A stretch of 23,805 nucleotides of DNA from a virus. Below the pieces are notes generated by a model. The model had not been told where the DNA came from and made no database searches. It worked only from the letters and a program-made list of their open reading frames with translations. The DNA lies in IMG/VR virus record IMGVR_UViG_3300029199_000244, positions 1 to 23,805 of that record; one strand, written 5' to 3'. Below are positions 1-7,822 of this stretch, one piece after another (the first letter of the stretch is position 1; each line of letters begins with the position of its first letter). The position numbers and the translations under genes are program-made.

Positions 1-33
1 AGCACTACACGCCGCAAACCGGCAACCAAGTAA
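1..33 (+). CDS. C-terminal end of an unknown upstream gene
   Basis: The first eleven codons in frame 1 read without interruption to a TAA at 31-33, giving a basic tail ending in RRKPATK. The stop is 14 nt before the next ATG, with a GAGAGG ribosome binding site in between, the spacing seen for adjacent genes in a phage late operon. Too little is present to assign a function. The neighbouring sheath gene suggests a head or tail structural gene. That this is a real gene end is inferred only from position and phase. Confidence 0.35.
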   Translation, partial: STTRRKPATK

Positions 34-47
34 GAGAGGTTTAACCG

Positions 48-1697
48 ATGGCCGTATCTTTTGTACGCCAGCTGGGTGCCGAGTCCGGCGTTCAGCTCAA
101 CCCGTTGCGCGACAACTCCGAGCTTCCGAGTGGCAGCAATGCTGATCAGATGTTTGGTATCGCCATGCGGGCAACCCGAGGCCGTATCGATCGTGCTTTC
201 ACGGTCAATGCAGGCAATGTCCGTACCCGTTTGGGTAAGGGCGAATCCATGCGCGTGAATACGCAGAATGAAGCCTGGGTGCAGGTGGTAGAAGCGCTGA
301 ATAAGGGCGCGTACACCGCTGTTGTCAGTCGGTTGCATACTGCTGACGCCAAGCTGAACTGGATCGTTGTGACCGAAGTGCTGGACGAAGTGAGCCAGGA
401 GCCTACCGGCGCGCTGTCCTTCGCTGTATCCGAGACTGAACCGGCCCTGCCGTACCTGCTGGCGATCAAGCATCTTGATTGCTTCAATGACGGTATCAAG
501 GTTGCGATTCATGCTGATGAAAACCGCGTTGGCGGTGTTAATTCTGCAACAGACGTGATCACGCTTCGCCTTCTGGACAAAGATGATGACGTGCTGTCCG
601 AGTACACCGGCTCGCTGGTTCCCGGCGCCCAGGACGACACCGGCAACTCCATCTACTTGCCGGACGTGATCGAGCTGCGCACTGATGCGCTCGAAGTCAT
701 GGTAGGCGAAACCACCAGCATTGCGCCGACCTCTGATGCCTATGGCTTCAACGGCACTCAGTTGAAGTGGGCAACGTCTGATGTGCAGCTCTACTTCACC
801 GAAGGTAGCACTGTTTACACGGTGGAAGACTGCCAGCGCGCCGCCAAGCAGCTGCAGGATACACAGTACAACTATGCGTATATCGCCTCCGGCGGTACCA
901 AGTCTGCAACCCTACTGGCCTCTCTGCTGGATCTGATGCACAACACCAACCGTCAGTTGCGCATCGACGTGCCGGGTGATCTGACACCGGAAGAGGCGGT
1001 GGCGTGGATTGAGCAGATGAACATCTCTGCCAACACCTCTGCGCACCTTGCGCATGCCTTCTGGGCTCCGCTCAAGTCGAATGACCCCTCCGGTATCAAT
1101 GCCAAGGGCTATTTCGGTACCGCGGCCCTGAACATCGCCAAGGCGTGCGCGCGTAACGCTCAGACCAATGCCAAGGGTTTTGCACCGAAGAACTACCCGG
1201 TTGCAGGCCGTGAATGGCAGGTTGATCGCACCGGCATCATCCAGACCTATACCCCTGATAATCAGGAACTGGACATGCTGGCCCGCGCCAAGATCAACCC
1301 GGTGATCCACGAAACCTACACTGGCGGCGGTCGTTACGTGTGGCGCGACTCCCTGACCTGCGCACCGGTGACCAACTCGCTGAAGAAGCTGATCGCCGTG
1401 GTGGATATGTCCACCAGCATCGATGATGCCGTGACTCGTTTTGGCAAGGATGCGCTGCAGAAACCGATGAAGGTGGCGGTCAAGCGCACTGCCGACTTCC
1501 TGCAGGTGCTGTTCGAAGGTGCAGAGGCGTCAGACTGGATCGTGCCTTCTGATGATCCTGCCATGGGTGGCGCAGCGTTCCGTTTCGTAGTGGCACCGAA
1601 TGAAGCCAGCCCTTACGACCGCATGGACGTGAGCTACTGGGTTCGTTATGACGGCACCAACCGTCAGACCTTTGTTACACAGACTCTGAACCGTTAA
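48..1697 (+). CDS. Putative contractile tail sheath protein
   Basis: A 549-residue protein with no signal peptide or membrane segment. It most resembles contractile tail sheath subunits, which polymerise round the tail tube and contract to drive it through the host envelope. The sheath-like part is the C-terminal half: a stretch around residues 410-500 with an A(K)INPV segment, a YVWRDSLT motif, and a following region ending in KDALQKPM. In sheath families this part forms the conserved inner domain that binds the tube. The N-terminal 250 residues are variable, as is usual for surface-exposed sheath domains. The ATG at 48 follows a GAGAGG site. It is the first of a run of tail genes on the same strand, including a spike and PAAR tip downstream, which requires a contractile machine. 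The assignment rests on motif recognition and context. Confidence 0.7.
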   Translation: MAVSFVRQLGAESGVQLNPLRDNSELPSGSNADQMFGIAMRATRGRIDRAFTVNAGNVRTRLGKGESMRVNTQNEAWVQVVEALNKGAYTAVVSRLHTADAKLNWIVVTEVLDEVSQEPTGALSFAVSETEPALPYLLAIKHLDCFNDGIKVAIHADENRVGGVNSATDVITLRLLDKDDDVLSEYTGSLVPGAQDDTGNSIYLPDVIELRTDALEVMVGETTSIAPTSDAYGFNGTQLKWATSDVQLYFTEGSTVYTVEDCQRAAKQLQDTQYNYAYIASGGTKSATLLASLLDLMHNTNRQLRIDVPGDLTPEEAVAWIEQMNISANTSAHLAHAFWAPLKSNDPSGINAKGYFGTAALNIAKACARNAQTNAKGFAPKNYPVAGREWQVDRTGIIQTYTPDNQELDMLARAKINPVIHETYTGGGRYVWRDSLTCAPVTNSLKKLIAVVDMSTSIDDAVTRFGKDALQKPMKVAVKRTADFLQVLFEGAEASDWIVPSDDPAMGGAAFRFVVAPNEASPYDRMDVSYWVRYDGTNRQTFVTQTLNR

Positions 1698-1708
1698 GGA
1701 GATTCAGA

Positions 1709-2392
1709 ATGAGCAATGCTCTGCGTGGTCATTTGTATGACCTGATGGACGAAGAGCAGCAGGCCCAAGCACGCAAGATGGCGCTCGATAGCGCCATCGA
1801 GCCAGCCATGGATTCAGCTGCAAAATACGAAACCATGACGGTCCGCATGGAAGCGGCAGCCGCGATCAACCAATGGATTGAAGATGGCGACCTGGACGAT
1901 GGCGAACAGCTGTCCGATCGCCTGCTTGCACTGATGGTCGGTATCGCCGATGACGATCAAGAGGGCGAGCTGGAAGACGACGAGCAGGAGGTCATGGTGT
2001 CAGCATTGGAAGCCGCTTGGGATTACCTGTCCATGATGGGCGTGGATGACGAAGACCTTGACCTGTTGCTGAACGAGTGGGACGCCGATGCGGCCGTGCG
2101 TGTGCATGATCTGGCCTCAGCCAGCATGGAAGCGGACACCACTGATGATGAAATGGATAACTTTGTCTTCGGTGAAGAGGCGCAGGAAGCCGTTTTTGAC
2201 GCCGTTTACCGCAAGAAAGTGGCGGTGCGTGGTGGCAAGAAGGTGCGCATCAACAAGCGAGTGGGCGGCAACGTGCGCTTGAGCGGCAAGCAGAAAGTGG
2301 CCATCCGCAAGGCGCAGCGTAAAGCGCGTTCGGCGGGTGCCAAGGTGCGCCGCATGAAGTCGATGAAAGTCCGGCGCAAGCTGGGTCTGTAA
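1709..2392 (+). CDS. Unknown phage protein, acidic body with strongly basic C-terminus
   Basis: I do not recognise this 227-residue protein. Its composition is split. Residues 1-165 are very acidic and helical, with D/E clusters around residues 90-135. The last 60 residues are strongly basic, with many K/R and repeated VR/KVR segments, and could bind nucleic acid or an acidic partner. It starts 11 nt after the sheath stop with an AGGAG site, and it ends just before an intrinsic terminator, so it closes the sheath transcription unit. A tail-tube or assembly role is possible from position, but nothing in the sequence proves it. Confidence 0.75.
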   Translation: MSNALRGHLYDLMDEEQQAQARKMALDSAIEPAMDSAAKYETMTVRMEAAAAINQWIEDGDLDDGEQLSDRLLALMVGIADDDQEGELEDDEQEVMVSALEAAWDYLSMMGVDDEDLDLLLNEWDADAAVRVHDLASASMEADTTDDEMDNFVFGEEAQEAVFDAVYRKKVAVRGGKKVRINKRVGGNVRLSGKQKVAIRKAQRKARSAGAKVRRMKSMKVRRKLGL

Positions 2393-2402
2393 ACGACACT
2401 CC

Positions 2403-2430
2403 AGCGGTCCATACGGGCCGCTCCTTTTTT
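2403..2430 (+). terminator. Intrinsic terminator after the sheath unit
   Basis: An 8-bp stem (AGCGGTCC paired with GGGCCGCT, one G-T pair) with an ATAC loop is followed by CC and six T residues. It begins 11 nt after the stop of the 1709 gene and lies wholly upstream of the next start at 2445. Stem plus T-tract is the classical rho-independent form. It would reduce transcription of the baseplate genes relative to the abundant sheath. Confidence 0.85.
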
Positions 2431-2444
2431 GAGGGCTGCAGCGA

Positions 2445-3212
2445 ATGGCTGAGAAGGGAACTGGTGTGCTGATGGGGGTCATGGGGTCAAAGTGGGACGG
2501 CCTGAGCCGACACTTGCTCGCAAGCCTGCATGAGGTGGATATCGAAGGCAATCCGGTGGGTGAAATCGAGATTCAGGCCCCGTTTGTTGAAGATGTGCAG
2601 CTTGACCTTGAGATGAACTGGCAATCCCCGTTTGAGGGTGCGGGTGCCGAAGGTGCCGCCCCGGCTCTGAGTAGCATGCTGCAGTCCGGCGCAATCCCTG
2701 CCATCACTGAAAAAGTCGGTGAGCAGCTGGATACGTCCATATTTGACGGGCTTTCAGGCGCAGCCAAGGCGGCTATTGGCCGATCGGGCATGACCAAGTT
2801 GAACAGCACACAGATTTTCAATGGCATGCCGCCCTTGCGCATCCAGGGTGAGCTGTTGTTCCGTGCCTGGTCTGATCCGGTCAGTGAAGTGGAGGCCCCG
2901 ATTGATCAGTTGGTGCAGTGGGCTCTGCCTGAGTACCTGGCCCCCGAGGGGACGCTGGCTACCGCCGTGATCGACTATGCGACCAGCGACAAAGGCATGA
3001 TTGAATCGGCCTTTCCGTCAAAGGTTCCGGCGCTGGTGGCGTTGACCTACAAGGGTCGCACCTATTCGCCGATGGTGATTGAGCGTGTTGGCGTGCCACT
3101 GGGAAGCCCGGTTGACCGCTTTGGTCGTTTTACGCAGATGAAAGTGCCTGTCACGCTGGCGACCTTGACCGGTAAGGATCGCGCAGACTGGATGGCCATG
3201 AGGAACGCTTGA
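2445..3212 (+). CDS. Putative tail/baseplate-associated protein
   Basis: A 255-residue soluble protein rich in beta-prone segments, lying between the sheath and a chaperone-like pair. Its middle part (residues about 125-165) reads as hydrophobic strands around PPLRIQGELLF and AWSDPVSEVEAPIDQL, a pattern I associate with tail or baseplate proteins of myoviruses, though I cannot name the family. An alanine/glycine-rich segment precedes it at residues 65-105. The ATG at 2445 has GAGGG upstream. The stop TGA (3210-3212) overlaps the next ATG, indicating translational coupling. A tube-end or baseplate adaptor is the best guess from context. Confidence 0.6.
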   Translation: MAEKGTGVLMGVMGSKWDGLSRHLLASLHEVDIEGNPVGEIEIQAPFVEDVQLDLEMNWQSPFEGAGAEGAAPALSSMLQSGAIPAITEKVGEQLDTSIFDGLSGAAKAAIGRSGMTKLNSTQIFNGMPPLRIQGELLFRAWSDPVSEVEAPIDQLVQWALPEYLAPEGTLATAVIDYATSDKGMIESAFPSKVPALVALTYKGRTYSPMVIERVGVPLGSPVDRFGRFTQMKVPVTLATLTGKDRADWMAMRNA

Positions 3213-3979
3213 TGATCAATATCCCGCCACTGAGAACAAAGCGCCTGACGGTGCAAATGAAAGAGATATCAATGAAGGACGCCATTGCGCTGGCGACCAT
3301 TCCGGATCGCCTGCAACAGGCGTCTGCGTCCTTCTTCCTGAGTGCAGTTATCGAACAGTCTGACGGCGTTGAAAACCCTGACGATTGGACGGTGCAAGAG
3401 CGCACCATGGCGGTCTGCCACTACATGTCGGCCACCTTTGATGATGGCCCTGACTTCGCACTGGCAGGCGGTGATGCGCGCTACTCTGACTACCTGATTG
3501 GCGGCGAAGATTACCCCGGTGATCACTTTGACCTGGGGGAAGTGGAGGGTGACAAATGGTCCATCCGGCCCCTAACCGGACGCATGGCAAATGCCATTGA
3601 GCGGCTGGAAGGCGAAGTTGAGGGCATTGCTGGGTACGCGCATTGGCAGGTAGGTCTGATGGCGGCACAGCTGGTTCCCAATGGTCGCATAGAGCTGCCG
3701 GAGCAAGATGGGGAGCTGGATACGCTGCTGCTGGAGCGTATGCGCGTGTTTGCTCAATACCCTGAGAGCGTATTCATCCAACTGCTGGAACGCTTTCATG
3801 CTGGCACGCAGCAGCTACAGCACCTGTTGACCATCTCGTTTGATCGTAGCGGCATTGTCGTGCTGCCAGCCGACAGGGAGGGCAATGCGGCAAAACCGCC
3901 GGCCAGGTTTCCAGTTGGCACCTGCATCACCGCGTTTGCGCGCCGAATGGGTCGAGAGCATGGAGATGATCGCGCATAA
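3212..3979 (+). CDS. Putative tail assembly chaperone-like protein
   Basis: A 255-residue protein. The start is taken as the ATG at 3212 rather than the TTG one codon earlier, because ATG overlaps the preceding stop (TGATG) and has AGGA at a good distance. The N-terminus (residues 1-75) contains a positively charged strand, then MKDAIALATIP, and a segment with W-x-x-x-E followed by a hydrophobic helix with CHYM. This resembles the N-terminal region of phage tail assembly chaperones and hub-assembly proteins that interact with membrane- or tape-associated partners. Its 3' end overlaps an open frame in another phase (see 3960-4190), the arrangement typical of chaperone pairs made by ribosomal frameshifting. 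Function is inferred from layout and weak motif likeness. Confidence 0.55.
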   Translation: MINIPPLRTKRLTVQMKEISMKDAIALATIPDRLQQASASFFLSAVIEQSDGVENPDDWTVQERTMAVCHYMSATFDDGPDFALAGGDARYSDYLIGGEDYPGDHFDLGEVEGDKWSIRPLTGRMANAIERLEGEVEGIAGYAHWQVGLMAAQLVPNGRIELPEQDGELDTLLLERMRVFAQYPESVFIQLLERFHAGTQQLQHLLTISFDRSGIVVLPADREGNAAKPPARFPVGTCITAFARRMGREHGDDRA

Positions 3980-4190
3980 CCTTTCCCTGTATGCCTCAAC
4001 GCCCCTGCCGGACGCCCTCGGAATGCCGCACAGCGATGCGTATGCCTTCTTCGAGGGCAAGGCCTTTGCTGACTGGCGAAAGGGCAAGGAGGGTGAGCTG
4101 AAGCTGCAGGCAGGTATTGCCGATCGATTGAACAACGTCATTCGCGCGTGCGGCGCCATTGTGAAAACCATAGCAGGATCGAGACGATGA
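3960..4190 (+). CDS. Small overlapping-frame protein, possible frameshift extension of the chaperone
   Basis: A 76-residue frame overlapping the end of the preceding gene by 20 nt, in the +1 (equivalently -2) phase. Read independently it would start at the ATG 3960 after a GGGTCGAG stretch. It contains an aromatic motif FFEGKAFADW followed by RKGKEGE. The same phase stays open upstream to 3831, and the sequence just before the ATG (RAEWVES) continues smoothly into a predicted helix. This suggests that it may normally be translated as a C-terminal extension of the 3212 protein by frameshifting in the 3831-3979 overlap. Its stop overlaps the muramidase start (ATGA). Independent translation and frameshift fusion cannot be told apart from sequence alone. 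Confidence 0.6.
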   Translation: MEMIAHNLSLYASTPLPDALGMPHSDAYAFFEGKAFADWRKGKEGELKLQAGIADRLNNVIRACGAIVKTIAGSRR

Positions 4191-4987
4191 CCATCATGAG
4201 AATAGGTGACAAAGGGGCTGATGTGCGCACCCTGCAGAGCCAGTTGGGCGCCAATGGGTATGCGCTGGTGCCGGACGGCCACTTCGGACCTGCCACCGAG
4301 CGAGCCGTGCGGGAGTTTCAGCGTTACATGGGGCTGGTCGTGGACGGTATCGCCGGTAGCAAGACGCTTAACGCATTATCCGGCGTGCGTGTTGATTACC
4401 TGCTGCAGGACAAGGATCTCTACCGTGCCGCCGAAGAACTGGGGGTTGAAATGGCCGTGATACGGGCGGTGAATGCAGTCGAAAGCCGGGGCGACGGGTT
4501 CTTTGCTGCCGGCCAGCCAGCCATTCTGTATGAGCGCCACATTATGCGCCGTCGATTGCTGGCCGCTGGCATCAGTGTTGAGGGCCTGCCCCCGAGCCTG
4601 GTCAATACCGCAACTGGTGGCTATATCGGCGGCCTGAGGGAATATGACCGACTGGCATCTGCCATCGAGATCGACCGCGATTGCGCGCATGAATCGTGTT
4701 CCTGGGGCGCCTTTCAGATCATGGGCTACCACTGGAAGGCGCTGGGATACAGCTCAATTGATGAATTCGTGTCGCTGATGAAGCGCTCCGAGGGTGATCA
4801 CCTGGATGCCTTTGTGCGCTTCATACAGGTCAACTGGACGCTGCAGGCTGCGCTCCAGGATAAGGATTGGACTGCGTTTGCGCGCGGCTACAATGGCCCT
4901 GCCTACTGGAGGCACGGCTATCACCACCGAATGGCGGCTGAGTACGAGCGCATATCTGAAGAGGATCGTACCGGCATGGCGGCATAA
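4187..4987 (+). CDS. Peptidoglycan-binding muramidase (endolysin or tail lysin)
   Basis: A 266-residue two-domain cell wall hydrolase. Residues 4-62 form a PG_binding_1 domain, seen in the GDKGADVRTLQ, DGHFGPATERAV and FQ signatures. Residues 75-262 match the N-acetylmuramidase family (DUF3380), with the probable catalytic glutamate at E99 in the AVNAVESRG motif, then ILYERH and SWGAFQIMGYHW. It should cleave the glycan backbone of murein. There is no signal peptide, so as an endolysin it would need a holin, or it could travel in the tail as a lysin. I chose the ATG at 4187, which overlaps the preceding TGA and has AGGA upstream. A longer frame from 4148 adds 13 residues with no family likeness. 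Position inside the tail operon leaves both roles open. Confidence 0.9.
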   Translation: MTIMRIGDKGADVRTLQSQLGANGYALVPDGHFGPATERAVREFQRYMGLVVDGIAGSKTLNALSGVRVDYLLQDKDLYRAAEELGVEMAVIRAVNAVESRGDGFFAAGQPAILYERHIMRRRLLAAGISVEGLPPSLVNTATGGYIGGLREYDRLASAIEIDRDCAHESCSWGAFQIMGYHWKALGYSSIDEFVSLMKRSEGDHLDAFVRFIQVNWTLQAALQDKDWTAFARGYNGPAYWRHGYHHRMAAEYERISEEDRTGMAA

Positions 4988-5015
4988 GGCTGGAAAAACA
5001 GCACAGTGGTGGAGC

Positions 5016-5093
5016 ATGACGCTGGGTAGAGTGATACTGCCCGGCGCGCTCGCGTTGGGGTTTGCGATCATCCAAACGTGGAGCCGATTATGA
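5016..5093 (+). CDS. Tiny hydrophobic ORF, possible single-pass membrane peptide
   Basis: A 25-residue frame (MTLGRV... ending TWSRL) made almost entirely of one hydrophobic segment, with an arginine at each end. It fills the otherwise non-coding gap between the muramidase and the tail-tube-like gene. Its stop TGA overlaps the ATG at 5090 in an ATGA junction, the same coupling used elsewhere in this operon. The preceding GGTGGAG is very close to the ATG, so the start is weak. Being next to a muramidase suggests a holin-like or lysis-accessory membrane peptide, but that is inference. It could also be a small translational coupler without function of its own. Confidence 0.35.
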   Translation: MTLGRVILPGALALGFAIIQTWSRL

Positions 5094-5590
5094 CCGTATC
5101 CGTTAACCAGTACCTGCGAGGGTACTACGACAAGACCAAGGCCCTCGGTCAGAAGGTGGTCAACTCCGACTACACCTTCGAGATCGAAGGGTTCGAGGGC
5201 ATGTACCTGCTGGCCAAGCAGTGTCCGTGGCCCGTGACCACCGTGGCCGGTGAAATTGAGGTGCCGACCCCGCTGGGCGTACCGATCTATGAGCCGCAGC
5301 AGATCAAGCCCAACAAGCAGGGGCAGGTATCCTTCCTGGAAACCGTTGATGCGCCTATCGACAATATGCTGGTGGAGCTTATCACCCAGGGCGGCACTTT
5401 CAATGCCAAGATCTATGAAGGCACGCCGGACAAGTACCTGCGCTACAAGCGTATTGTTGATGCCTTTATCCAGATCGATGACGCCGACCGTGACTGGGAG
5501 AACCGCACCCAGATCCTGACCTTCAGCGGCACTATGTTCTACCACTACTACGGCGAGCTGATCGAAGGCAACTCCAAGGATTACCGCTGA
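5090..5590 (+). CDS. Putative tail tube (or tube-initiator) protein
   Basis: A 166-residue, beta-strand-rich soluble protein. The pattern is like that of tail tube and baseplate tube-initiator proteins: an early strand FEIEGFEGMYLL, a central proline-rich turn, a region with NMLVELITQGG, and a late DRDWENRTQILTFSGTMFYHYYGEL segment. These small beta-barrel subunits stack as hexamers to form the DNA channel. ATG 5090 is preferred over the GTG at 5078 because GGAG lies six nucleotides upstream and ATG overlaps the previous stop. Its own TGA overlaps the next ATG (TGATG). No definite family signature was recognised, so a baseplate wedge role is an alternative. Confidence 0.55.
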   Translation: MTVSVNQYLRGYYDKTKALGQKVVNSDYTFEIEGFEGMYLLAKQCPWPVTTVAGEIEVPTPLGVPIYEPQQIKPNKQGQVSFLETVDAPIDNMLVELITQGGTFNAKIYEGTPDKYLRYKRIVDAFIQIDDADRDWENRTQILTFSGTMFYHYYGELIEGNSKDYR

Positions 5591-5967
5591 TGGCGCTGCT
5601 GTCTGAGCTGGTTGATCGTTTCCTGCTGCAAGAGCGCGGCGCGGCCAACATTCTGCCACCTGAGTCTGTAACGGCCCAGGCATTGGCAGCGGTGGAGTTC
5701 TATGCAGGCTTTGCCGAGCTGGAAACCCCGCCGGAGCTCGGGCAGCCGATCACCGCCAATATCGATATATCCGTGTCTGAGTGGGCTGAAATACGCCCGC
5801 TCTTCCTTCTGTATGTGGAGCGCGAAAGCGCGCTGCAAATGGAGGCGACGCGGTCAATGGGGGCGGAAGTGTTCGGCCGTAACAGCTCAGAAGTGGGCAA
5901 CGATATTACCCAGATGGAAGCCGATATGCCGCGCCGGGTGTTCTGCATTCCGATCATCACGGTGTAA
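5590..5967 (+). CDS. Unknown small phage structural-region protein
   Basis: A 125-residue protein of unrecognised family. The first 55 residues look helical, followed by an EWAEIRPLFLLYVERESALQMEATR helix region and a C-terminal part with DMPRRVFCIPIITV. It is translationally coupled to the tube-like gene (TGATG) and is followed six nucleotides later by the hub-like gene. Small proteins at this position in myovirus operons are often connector, completion or assembly factors, but nothing in this sequence identifies it as one. Confidence 0.7.
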   Translation: MALLSELVDRFLLQERGAANILPPESVTAQALAAVEFYAGFAELETPPELGQPITANIDISVSEWAEIRPLFLLYVERESALQMEATRSMGAEVFGRNSSEVGNDITQMEADMPRRVFCIPIITV

Positions 5968-5973
5968 CGCCCG

Positions 5974-6867
5974 ATGCAGCTGTTCTATGACACTGACAAG
6001 CCGATTCGTGGCGATTTTATCCGTCGCGCGGTACTGCGTTCCGACCTGGTGCCAGTTCCGCTGACACTTGAGGCGGATATCCGTATTGATGCTGAAAGCG
6101 GGCCTTACTTTACCGTTGGCCGGTCGATTCATACCTATGCCAATGACGAGATGGAGATCGTCAAGTCAGAGGTCATACCGTCCGGACGGGTTCAGGGTGA
6201 ATCCGAGGCGGCATTCGTGCGCATCATTGCCATCCTGAAGCCAGTGAAGGAGGTGTCGTTCATCAAGCCTTACGCCATCATCAAGCGTGGTGCGACGCTG
6301 GCTGAGATTTACCGGGCTGCAGGCGCAACCTTGCGCGGCATCGAAGGGGATTTTGCCGTCAGTCGATACACCTGCCTGGTGGGCGAAGTGCCCAGCTACC
6401 ACATTTCCCGTGCGCTGCAGGAGGCAGGCGGCGTGGTGCGCTGGCGTAATGGCCGACTGGCGTTCATATCCTTGCCAGGGCTGTTCCAGCAGTCACCTGT
6501 CGATACCGTACCGGCAGGCAATGCAGAGACGGTGGATTCAGGGTTCCGAGAACGCCATGAGATACCGTCCTTCTACAGCCTGGATGCAGACGGGCAGTTC
6601 GTGTTCGGCAACCGCACCAAAACCCGCGCAGTGCGTTTTCAGCAAGGGGCCAATGCGCCCACGCTGCGCAACATGACCGCCTGCCTGGTCGTGGATCGTG
6701 TCAGTCGCTTCAAATATGCGCCCGTGATTGCTGCCGGTGATCTGGTTGAGGTGCAGGGCGCTGGTAATCGTGCGGTTATCACGGCGGCCAGCGTGTTCGA
6801 GGCAGGTACCGATGGCGAATCGCCGCAACAGTACACAAAGCTCTGGCTTGGGAGGTTGCAGCAGTGA
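5974..6867 (+). CDS. Putative baseplate hub protein (gpD/gp27-like)
   Basis: A 297-residue protein directly upstream of the gpV-like spike gene and overlapping it by four bases. In Mu-, P2- and T4-like phages this is the place of the hub protein that binds the tail tube on one side and the spike trimer on the other. The protein is rich in strands. Its middle (residues 110-160) has FIKPYAIIKRGATLAEIYRAAG followed by a segment with YHISRALQEAGGVVRWRNGRL, reminiscent of hub proteins with a ligand-binding-like fold. The C-terminal part, around GDLVEVQGAGNRAVITAAS, reads as a small beta domain. The family is inferred mainly from position. Confidence 0.55.
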   Translation: MQLFYDTDKPIRGDFIRRAVLRSDLVPVPLTLEADIRIDAESGPYFTVGRSIHTYANDEMEIVKSEVIPSGRVQGESEAAFVRIIAILKPVKEVSFIKPYAIIKRGATLAEIYRAAGATLRGIEGDFAVSRYTCLVGEVPSYHISRALQEAGGVVRWRNGRLAFISLPGLFQQSPVDTVPAGNAETVDSGFRERHEIPSFYSLDADGQFVFGNRTKTRAVRFQQGANAPTLRNMTACLVVDRVSRFKYAPVIAAGDLVEVQGAGNRAVITAASVFEAGTDGESPQQYTKLWLGRLQQ

Positions 6868-7331
6868 GTCTTGGCAGCGGTTTGCTGTACGGCAAGTGGC
6901 CGGCAGTGGTTACAGCCTACGATCAGGACAGTCGGACGTGCGAGATCGAGATTCCCGGTCAGACGGACGGCTCGCAGCTGCGCATGATCGCTGAAATCGA
7001 ATACCCGATTGGCGACAAGTCCCGCCATGCCACCATGACTGAGATCGAGATATTGCCCGGCGACCTGGTATGGATCGAGTTCATTCAGGGCGATCCGCGA
7101 TACCCTTTGATCACCGGCTGGCGCAACCCGACTCAGGGTAACTCGAAAGACTGGCGGCGCTGGCATCACAAAAACATGGAGCTGCTGATCGATAACGAGA
7201 TGCGCACCATATCCCAAGGCACTATTTATGAGCAGGCTGCCGAAAGCATCACGCTGAAAGTCGGCGGCTCAACTCTTGTTATCACCGGCAGCGATATCAC
7301 GCTCAAGGCCGGTACGATAAACCTAAACTAA
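6864..7331 (+). CDS. Baseplate spike protein, gpV/gp5-like OB-fold
   Basis: A 155-residue central spike protein. Residues 8-90 fit the OB-fold of gpV/VgrG/gp5 spikes: WPAVVTAYDQDSRTCEIEIPG at the first strands, then GDLVWIEFIQGDPRYPLITG. The C-terminal 40 residues alternate small and hydrophobic residues (SITLKVGG, LVITGSDITLKAG), the start of the triple-stranded beta-helix needle. It would trimerise at the tail tip under the hub and carry the PAAR cone encoded at 8301. The start is the GTG at 6864, overlapping the previous stop (GTGA) and served by a strong GGGAGG site eight bases upstream. Confidence 0.8.
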   Translation: MSLGSGLLYGKWPAVVTAYDQDSRTCEIEIPGQTDGSQLRMIAEIEYPIGDKSRHATMTEIEILPGDLVWIEFIQGDPRYPLITGWRNPTQGNSKDWRRWHHKNMELLIDNEMRTISQGTIYEQAAESITLKVGGSTLVITGSDITLKAGTINLN

Positions 7332-7344
7332 CAGGTGAATTCTC

Positions 7345-7821
7345 ATGGCCAATCTGCTGTTTTCGTTCGATGATCTGAGCGCCAAAGACAAAGCCGCGCG
7401 TGAAGCGGTTAAACATTTCAAGAAGGCTGGGGCCACTGTCGCCCAAGTCGACGTTAATTCAACTATCCGCAAGACCAGTGGTGTGGGCTACCGTGAGCTA
7501 CACCTGGTATTCAATGACAGCCAGACCATTGCGCTGCGCATCAAGGAGACCGGCGATATCTTCCAGGTCATGTTGAACAAGAAGGTGATCCCGATCCGCA
7601 ATCAGGATGATCATGCCAAGGCGATCAAGGAGATGGTCGCACTGATGGACCGTGGCCGTGCTGTCTTCCAGAAGAAACTGGCCCGCCAGAAAGTGAAACT
7701 GCCCTCAAGCGTCAAAACAGCGGCGCCGAAGATGGAGGTTGCGCTCCAGAAGCGTCGAGACGAGCTGACCTCGCAAGTAGCTGCCGCCAAGGCGCAACTG
7801 GCTGAACTGAACGCGGCTTAA
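7345..7821 (+). CDS. Small DarA/DdrA-like protein sharing a domain with the 8664 polyvalent protein
   Basis: A 158-residue protein with an N-terminal alpha/beta domain (residues 1-105) and a basic coiled-coil tail (residues 110-158). The domain contains LHLVFNDSQTIALRI, then LNKKVIPIRN and HAKAIKEM. A closely similar order (VFELQDGQTVSVYF, LLNKKDITIVV, EVARRIMKL, then a lysine-rich AF.K.NAKR helix) occurs at residues about 80-190 of the giant protein encoded at 8664. This resembles modules found beside defence-against-restriction proteins of phage P1 and in polyvalent proteins. A role in protecting incoming DNA or packaging such proteins is inferred. Start ATG 7345 has CAGGTGA upstream. Confidence 0.55.
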   Translation: MANLLFSFDDLSAKDKAAREAVKHFKKAGATVAQVDVNSTIRKTSGVGYRELHLVFNDSQTIALRIKETGDIFQVMLNKKVIPIRNQDDHAKAIKEMVALMDRGRAVFQKKLARQKVKLPSSVKTAAPKMEVALQKRRDELTSQVAAAKAQLAELNAA

Positions 7822-7822
7822 C

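Noticed and set aside
4754-5683. 309-residue antisense frame across muramidase and tail-tube-like genes
   Set aside because: It spans three well-supported, translationally coupled plus-strand genes and no recognisable domain was seen.
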